Part shown: piece after piece, positions 5,851-9,682 of the stretch
How the letters are laid out: each line of letters begins with the position of its first letter
How positions within the stretch are numbered: position 1 is the first letter of the stretch
Assembly: GCA_945876925.1 (NCBI GenBank)
Contig: CAMCQD010000038.1
Location: forward strand, 1 to 9,682
DNA: 9,682 bases
DNA from: an uncultured Dermatophilus sp.
GTDB lineage: Bacteria; Actinomycetota; Actinomycetes; Actinomycetales; Dermatophilaceae
Direction of reading: 5' to 3'
Translations under genes and position numbers: made by a program
Notes under the pieces: generated by a model
Told to the model about the DNA's origin: nothing
The model's database searches: none
The model's input: only the letters and a program-made list of their open reading frames with translations

Positions 5851-6226
5851 AGGAGGTCTCGTGCATGCCAAGCCTGGCGCGTCACGACTGACATGCAGGG
5901 TCAATCGCCCCGCGTGCCGAACACAGCACCTGGAACCGGGTCGCGCGCCGCCCTGGGGTCCCCGCTGACGCCCTGGGAGCGGAGCCACGAGAACCCCGAT
6001 TCGCGTGATGCTTGGCAGCTATTCTCTGCGACGCCAGCGCCCTGTACCTGCCAGCGCTACGAATGCGGCGGGCCACAGCGGAGTCGGGCGTTTGCTACCC
6101 GGGTGACGTGACCGGCGAGGTCTGAAAGTCGGGCACCAGCCCGTGCTGTCCTGCCTGCCGCAGGCCGCGGCAGCGGGTGCCCGGGAGCTGCTCAGCCGTG
6201 CCTTCCGCAAGCCCCGGACATGACGA
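5851..6226. other. Non-coding stretch between the abiE operon and the tRNA-Pro terminator
   Basis: I find no gene here on either strand. Short open frames exist but have no recognisable protein, cross the operator or the tRNA, and fit the chance openness of high-GC DNA. The contents are the distal GTGCATGC half-site (5861-5868), a plus-strand AGGAGG (5851-5856) followed by only eight codons from the ATG at 5865, and the nested inverted repeats at 6130-6183. It could be the decayed edge of the defence insertion. Confidence 0.5.
6130..6183. repeat. Nested inverted repeats, possible structured RNA or terminator
   Basis: Outer arms CGGGCACC (6130-6137) and GGTGCCCG (6176-6183) are perfect complements. 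Inside lies a second perfect stem, CTGCCGC (6155-6161) and GCGGCAG (6167-6173), with loop AGGCC. Seventeen unpaired bases on the left and two on the right give a bulged two-stem structure; a small GGGC/GCCC pairing on the left could compete. It lies about 80 bp downstream of tRNA-Pro on the minus strand. I do not recognise an RNA family. Confidence 0.4.
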
Positions 6227-6258
6227 CGCCCTGGTGAGAGCTACCTCCCACCAGGGCG
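6227..6258 (-). terminator. Hairpin at the 3' side of tRNA-Pro, probable terminator or processing signal
   Basis: Perfect 10-bp arms CGCCCTGGTG (6227-6236) and CACCAGGGCG (6249-6258) with a 12-nt loop begin 7 nt after the tRNA discriminator base on the minus strand. No T-run follows, so this is a strong GC hairpin without a U tract. Position and strength suggest termination of the tRNA transcript and protection from readthrough into the abiE region. Confidence 0.6.
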
Positions 6259-6264
6259 GATGCG

Positions 6265-6338
<74 letters not shown>

Positions 6339-6351
6339 TGCTGCGAGAGCG

Positions 6352-6357
6352 ACATTA
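6352..6357 (-). promoter_or_regulatory. Possible -10 hexamer for tRNA-Pro
   Basis: On the minus strand TAATGT lies 13 nt before the mature tRNA 5' end, a position that would give a very short 5' leader for RNase P. No convincing -35 hexamer precedes it, so this is tentative; cotranscription with cmk-der is the alternative. Confidence 0.35.
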
Positions 6358-6358
6358 C

Positions 6359-6701
6359 CGCATCGGGCACCTGCCAGCCGAATCGCGGGCTTCTTGCGTC
6401 TCCCCTCGCGCGGGAAAACCGCCGGGACGCCGATGGTGCGGGGACGAGCACCATCCCTCCCCCGCCCGCCGGAAGAGCCGCTACTGACCGGCTGCTCGCC
6501 CTCAGCCAGCTGGCTTCCCTCCCCCGCGCGCTCGAAGACGGCTCACCCCGCGCGGGTCGCCCCGCCTTCGAGCCGTCAGGGCGTGAGCCGCAAGCGGCGG
6601 CCCCTGCCCGCCACTCCCCCGTCCCGAGGCAGGTGACGGCGGGTGAGGGCCGGGCCGGCACCGCAACCGGACAGCGTCGACGGGCCACTCCCCCGGATCC
6701 C
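6359..6701. other. Non-coding stretch between tRNA-Pro and the end of cmk-der, rich in inverted repeats
   Basis: No protein is recognisable on either strand. Structures visible are a hairpin with 8-bp arms GATGGTGC (6432-6439) and GCACCATC (6448-6455) around an 8-nt loop, the palindrome AGCCAGCTGGCT (6504-6515), and a block of competing stems at 6531-6590. Any of these could end or process the cmk-der transcript, which runs on the minus strand and stops at 6702. None has a T-run. Confidence 0.5.
6432..6455. terminator. 8-bp hairpin downstream of cmk-der, possible terminator
   Basis: Arms GATGGTGC and GCACCATC are perfect and enclose GGGGACGA. It lies about 250 bp past the cmk-der stop and before the tRNA on the minus strand. 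Without a U tract the terminator role is a guess. Confidence 0.3.
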
Positions 6702-9035
6702 CTACTTCTTGCGGCGCTTCTCCTTGACCCGCACGGAGATCTCGATGGGGGTACCGACGAAACCGAACTCCTCACGCAGCCGCCGCTCCAGGAAGCGCCG
6801 GTACCCGGCCTCGAGGAATCCGGAGGTGAACAGCACGAACCGGGGCGGGCGGGTGGCCGCCTGGGTGGCGAACAGGATCCGCGGCTGCTTCCCCCCGCGC
6901 ACCGGGTGCGGGTGAGCCGCCACGATCTCCCCCAGCAGCGCGTTCAGCCGCCCCGTGGGGATGCGGGTCTCCCACGAATCCAGCGCCCGCTCCAGCGCCG
7001 GCACGAGCCGGGCCACGTGCCGCCCGGTCAGCGCCGAGGCGTTGATCCGCGGCGCCCACGCGATCTGCACGAACTCCCGCTCGATCTCCTTCTCCAGGTA
7101 GTAGCGCCGCTCCTCATCGACCAGGTCCCACTTGTTGTACGCCACCACCAGGGCCCGCCCGGCGTCGACGACCTGCTGCACGATCCGGATGTCCTGCTCG
7201 GCGATCGGCTCGCTGGCGTCGATGAGCACCACCGCCACCTCGGCCTTCTCCAGGGCGGTGCGGGTGCGCAGCGAGGCGTAGAAATCCGCGCCCCGGGTCA
7301 GGTGCACCCGCCGCCGGATACCGGCCGTGTCCACGAACCGCCACGTCGTGCCGCCGATGTCGATGAACTCATCCACCGGATCGCGGGTCGTGCCCGCGAC
7401 CGGGTCGACCACGACGCGCTCCTCACCGGCGAGCTTGTTGAGCAGGCTCGATTTGCCCACGTTCGGGCGCCCCAGCAGCGCCACCCGCCGCGGCCCCCCG
7501 CGCCGGTACGCCCCGGCCACGCCCGACTTGCCCGGCAGCACCGCCAGCAGCGCATCCAGGACATCCCCGCTGCCCCGCCCGTGCAGCGCCGACACCGGCC
7601 ACGGCTGCCCCAGGCCCAGCGACCACAGCATCGCCGCGTCCGCCTCGGTGCGGACGTCATCGACCTTGTTCGCCACCAGCACCACCGGCTTGCCCGCCCG
7701 GCGCAGCAGCCGCACCACGGCCTCGTCGGTGTCGGTGGCCCCGACCGTGGCATCGACCACGAACAGCACCGCATCGCACAGCTCGATCGCCACCTCGGCC
7801 TGCTCGGCGACCCGCAGGTGGATACCGCTGGCGTCGACCTGCCAGCCGCCGGTGTCAACCAGCGTGAACCGGCGCCCCGACCACTCCGCGTCGTAGGCCA
7901 CCCGGTCCCGGGTGACGCCGGGAGTGTCCTCCACGACCGCCTCACGCCGCCCCAGGATCCGGTTCACCAGCGTGGACTTGCCCACGTTCGGACGGCCGAT
8001 GACCGCCACCACCGGGTGCGACTCAGCCTCCTCATCGTCACCGGCGGCACCCGGGATGCCGTCGGCCAGCGCCAGATCCTGCTCGTCCAGGTCGAACTGG
8101 TCCAGGCCGGCCCGCAGCGCCCGGGCCATCCCGGCCTCCTCCTCGGTGTCGGCCGCAGCCGGATGCGGCGCCCCCGCACCCTCCGGCACGAACGAGCTGA
8201 ACGGGTCCTCCCCCTCGCCGCGGCCCCCCGCAACGCCGCCGTCGTCAGCGCCGGCAGCGGGCATGCCGGCACCGGAACCGCCCCGGACCACCTCATAGGT
8301 GCCGTCGTCGTCGAAATCGCCGATGAACTCCCCCGCGAACTCGGCCTCGGAGGCCACGATCGCGACCACCGCGCGCACCGCACCCTCGAAATCCAGGTCG
8401 GTGGTGTCCAGCAGGGTCACCCCCGGGGCCGGAGTGGTGAACTCGGTGACCCTGGCGTCATCGGCGTCCCGGCGCAGCACCTCATCGCGGGTGGCGTCGG
8501 TCACCGTGCCGGCCTGACCGGCACCGGCCTCCTGGCTGGCACGGCGCATCAGCCGCGCCTCCGGGCTGGCCGTGAGCAGGATGCGCACGTCCGCCTCCGG
8601 GGCGACCACGGTGGTGATGTCCCGGCCCTCCGCGACCACCCCGCCCTCCCCGCGGCACTCTTCGATGATGTTGCGCTGCAAGGAGATCAGCCTCTCCCGC
8701 ACGGCCGGTACCCGGGCCGCCTTCGACACCACCGACGACACCGCCGAGGTGCGGATCGCCTCGCCGGCATCAGCCCCGGCGAGGAACACCCGCGGGTCAC
8801 CGGGGTCGGTCACCATCTCCAGGGGCAGATCCAGCGCCGCCTGAGCCACCGCAGCCGGATCATCCAGGTCGATGCCCTCCTGGAGGCACCACAGGGCCAG
8901 CGCCCGGTACATCGCGCCAGTGTCGAGATATTCCAGCCCGAATATCGCCGCCACCTCGCGGGACACGCTGGACTTGCCGGTGCCGGAGGGGCCATCGATG
9001 GCGACGACGAGGGGAACGTGCGCTGGGTTGTGCAT
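6702..9035 (-). CDS. cmk-der: Fused cytidylate kinase / ribosome-assembly GTPase Der
   Basis: One 777-residue polypeptide joins two enzymes. Residues 8-230 are cytidylate kinase (CMP/dCMP to the diphosphate): P-loop GPSGTGKSS (15-23), YLDTGAMYR (36-44), EGRD (136-139), and RRDADDAR (188-195). Residues about 341-777 are Der (EngA), a GTPase needed for 50S ribosome assembly: G domain 1 has GRPNVGKST (347-355), DTPGVTRDR (370-378), DTGG, NKVD (456-459) and SAL. G domain 2 has GRPNVGKSS (522-530), TTRD, DTAG (569-572), NKWD (634-637) and SAL. A KH-like domain ends in basic KEKRRKK. All nucleotide-binding motifs are intact. The linker (about 231-340) is unusually long, acidic and Gly/Ala-rich. The fusion is known in Actinobacteria. 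I chose ATG 9035 over GTG 9041 because a -10-like TAGGCT ends 6 nt before it, which suggests a leaderless start. I see no TTA codons, unlike the cas genes. Confidence 0.96.
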   Translation of the reverse strand: MHNPAHVPLVVAIDGPSGTGKSSVSREVAAIFGLEYLDTGAMYRALALWCLQEGIDLDDPAAVAQAALDLPLEMVTDPGDPRVFLAGADAGEAIRTSAVSSVVSKAARVPAVRERLISLQRNIIEECRGEGGVVAEGRDITTVVAPEADVRILLTASPEARLMRRASQEAGAGQAGTVTDATRDEVLRRDADDARVTEFTTPAPGVTLLDTTDLDFEGAVRAVVAIVASEAEFAGEFIGDFDDDGTYEVVRGGSGAGMPAAGADDGGVAGGRGEGEDPFSSFVPEGAGAPHPAAADTEEEAGMARALRAGLDQFDLDEQDLALADGIPGAAGDDEEAESHPVVAVIGRPNVGKSTLVNRILGRREAVVEDTPGVTRDRVAYDAEWSGRRFTLVDTGGWQVDASGIHLRVAEQAEVAIELCDAVLFVVDATVGATDTDEAVVRLLRRAGKPVVLVANKVDDVRTEADAAMLWSLGLGQPWPVSALHGRGSGDVLDALLAVLPGKSGVAGAYRRGGPRRVALLGRPNVGKSSLLNKLAGEERVVVDPVAGTTRDPVDEFIDIGGTTWRFVDTAGIRRRVHLTRGADFYASLRTRTALEKAEVAVVLIDASEPIAEQDIRIVQQVVDAGRALVVAYNKWDLVDEERRYYLEKEIEREFVQIAWAPRINASALTGRHVARLVPALERALDSWETRIPTGRLNALLGEIVAAHPHPVRGGKQPRILFATQAATRPPRFVLFTSGFLEAGYRRFLERRLREEFGFVGTPIEISVRVKEKRRKK

Positions 9036-9041
9036 TCGCAC

Positions 9042-9047
9042 AGCCTA
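9042..9047 (-). promoter_or_regulatory. Possible -10 hexamer for a leaderless cmk-der transcript
   Basis: On the minus strand TAGGCT fits the TANNNT pattern and is separated by GTGCGA from the ATG at 9035, so transcription would begin at or next to the start codon. The 64-bp gap to the upstream tyrA gene leaves room for a promoter, but no good -35 is seen at normal spacing, and readthrough from tyrA is also possible. Confidence 0.35.
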
Positions 9048-9105
9048 GCCGCGCCCGGTGACAAAGACCGGCGGCAGCGGAACAGCCAGGTCAGCCGCCT
9101 CGCTG

Positions 9106-9682
9106 CTACTCGTACACGCGCCAGCCGCGGCGGCGCAGGGCCGTGCGCAGCGGCCCGGCCGCAGCCGGGACGACGAGCACCTCGGCGATGCCGATGGAGC
9201 GCCCCAGCTCGTGCTCCAGGCGGATGTCCTCCAGGTTGATGCCCTCCTCGCCGATCTCGGTGAGCAGCCGGGCCAGCTGGCCCGGCCGGTCCGGTACGGC
9301 CACGGTGACCAGTTCATGAACCGCCGGCCCGGCCCCGTGCTTACCCGGGATCCGGGCGTGCCCGGCATTGCCGGCGGCGATGAGCCGGGCCAGCGCCGCC
9401 CTCGCCCCGGGCGCCTCCCGGTCGGGGTCGTCCCCGACGGCTGCGAGCGCGCCGGCCACGGTCTGCAGGTCAGCAGCCAGATCAGCCAGCACCGATCCGA
9501 CCGCGCCGGCGTTGCCGACGAGGATCTGGGTCCACAGCGCCGGGTCGCTGGCCGCGATCCGGGTGACATCGCGCAGCCCCTGCCCGGCCAGCCCCACCGA
9601 CTCGGTCGGCAGCCCGCGCAGCCGCGCCGCGACCAGGCTCGCCGCCAGCTGCGGCACATGCGACACCGCCGCGACCGCCTCA
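9106..9682 (-). CDS. tyrA: Prephenate dehydrogenase, C-terminal part with ACT domain (partial)
   Basis: The frame is open from the window edge to a TAG at 9108-9106, giving the last 191 residues of a protein whose N-terminal NAD-binding domain lies outside. SHVPQLAASLVAARL and GLAGQGLRDVTRIAASDP match the helical dimerisation and substrate-binding region of prephenate dehydrogenase (TyrA), which converts prephenate to 4-hydroxyphenylpyruvate in tyrosine synthesis. The final 70 or so residues form an ACT domain (VHELVTVAVPDRPGQLARLL through GINLEDIRLEHE), as in many Gram-positive TyrA proteins, where it probably senses tyrosine. It sits 64 bp before cmk-der on the same strand, an arrangement common in Actinobacteria. 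Since the catalytic domain is not visible, the name rests on the C-terminal half and the gene order. Confidence 0.88.
   Translation of the reverse strand, partial: EAVAAVSHVPQLAASLVAARLRGLPTESVGLAGQGLRDVTRIAASDPALWTQILVGNAGAVGSVLADLAADLQTVAGALAAVGDDPDREAPGARAALARLIAAGNAGHARIPGKHGAGPAVHELVTVAVPDRPGQLARLLTEIGEEGINLEDIRLEHELGRSIGIAEVLVVPAAAGPLRTALRRRGWRVYE

Noticed and set aside
5906..5914. CGCCCCGCG identical to part of the CRISPR repeat, far from the array
   Set aside because: Only nine bases match, there is no second hairpin arm and no repeat spacing; this is expected by chance at this GC content.
5818..6111. Plus-strand 97-codon frame upstream of abiEi
   Set aside because: It starts inside the operator, has no ribosome site at the start codon and no recognisable domain.
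6633..9239. Very long plus-strand open frame (868 codons) opposite cmk-der
   Set aside because: It mirrors the conserved, fully motif-supported cmk-der gene, its product is a low-complexity Arg/His/Pro/Gly-rich sequence typical of antisense frames in high-GC DNA, and it resembles no family.

Overview
The window comes from a high-GC actinobacterium. Three things point there: GTG starts are common, cytidylate kinase and the GTPase Der form one polypeptide (a fusion typical of Actinobacteria), and the order tyrA, then cmk-der, then a tRNA-Pro without an encoded CCA reads like an actinobacterial chromosome. I cannot fix the genus.

Positions 1-4254, plus strand: the distal part of a type I-E CRISPR-Cas operon. 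It holds the C-terminal end of cse2 (casB), then cas7e, cas5e, cas6e, cas1 and cas2, packed with overlaps or gaps of at most 10 nt. A 44-bp leader and a CRISPR array of only two identical 28-nt repeats around one 33-nt spacer follow. Cse2, Cas7e, Cas5e and Cas6e are Cascade subunits (Cas6e also processes crRNA); Cas1 and Cas2 form the adaptation integrase. cas3 and cse1 would lie upstream, outside the window.

Positions 4293-5850, minus strand: a two-gene AbiE-type toxin-antitoxin operon, abiEi (winged-helix antitoxin and repressor) then abiEii (nucleotidyltransferase toxin), coupled through a GTGA overlap and convergent with the CRISPR locus. A perfect 9-bp hairpin separates the two convergent units. 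A cluster of inverted repeats in front of abiEi looks like its own operator.

Positions 5851-6701: mostly non-coding. It contains tRNA-Pro(GGG) on the minus strand with a strong hairpin at its 3' side, plus two other blocks of inverted repeats with no assigned role.

Positions 6702-9682, minus strand: housekeeping genes, a Cmk-Der fusion with a long acidic linker and the C-terminal, ACT-domain end of a prephenate dehydrogenase.

The two defence systems therefore sit together beside a tRNA gene at the edge of a conserved housekeeping block. The cas genes use TTA leucine codons and are less GC-rich in places, whereas I saw no TTA codon in cmk-der, which fits acquired DNA. I recognise every protein-coding gene as belonging to a known family. 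The open questions are the minimal array and its unusual end, the AbiE operator, and the structured non-coding blocks around the tRNA.
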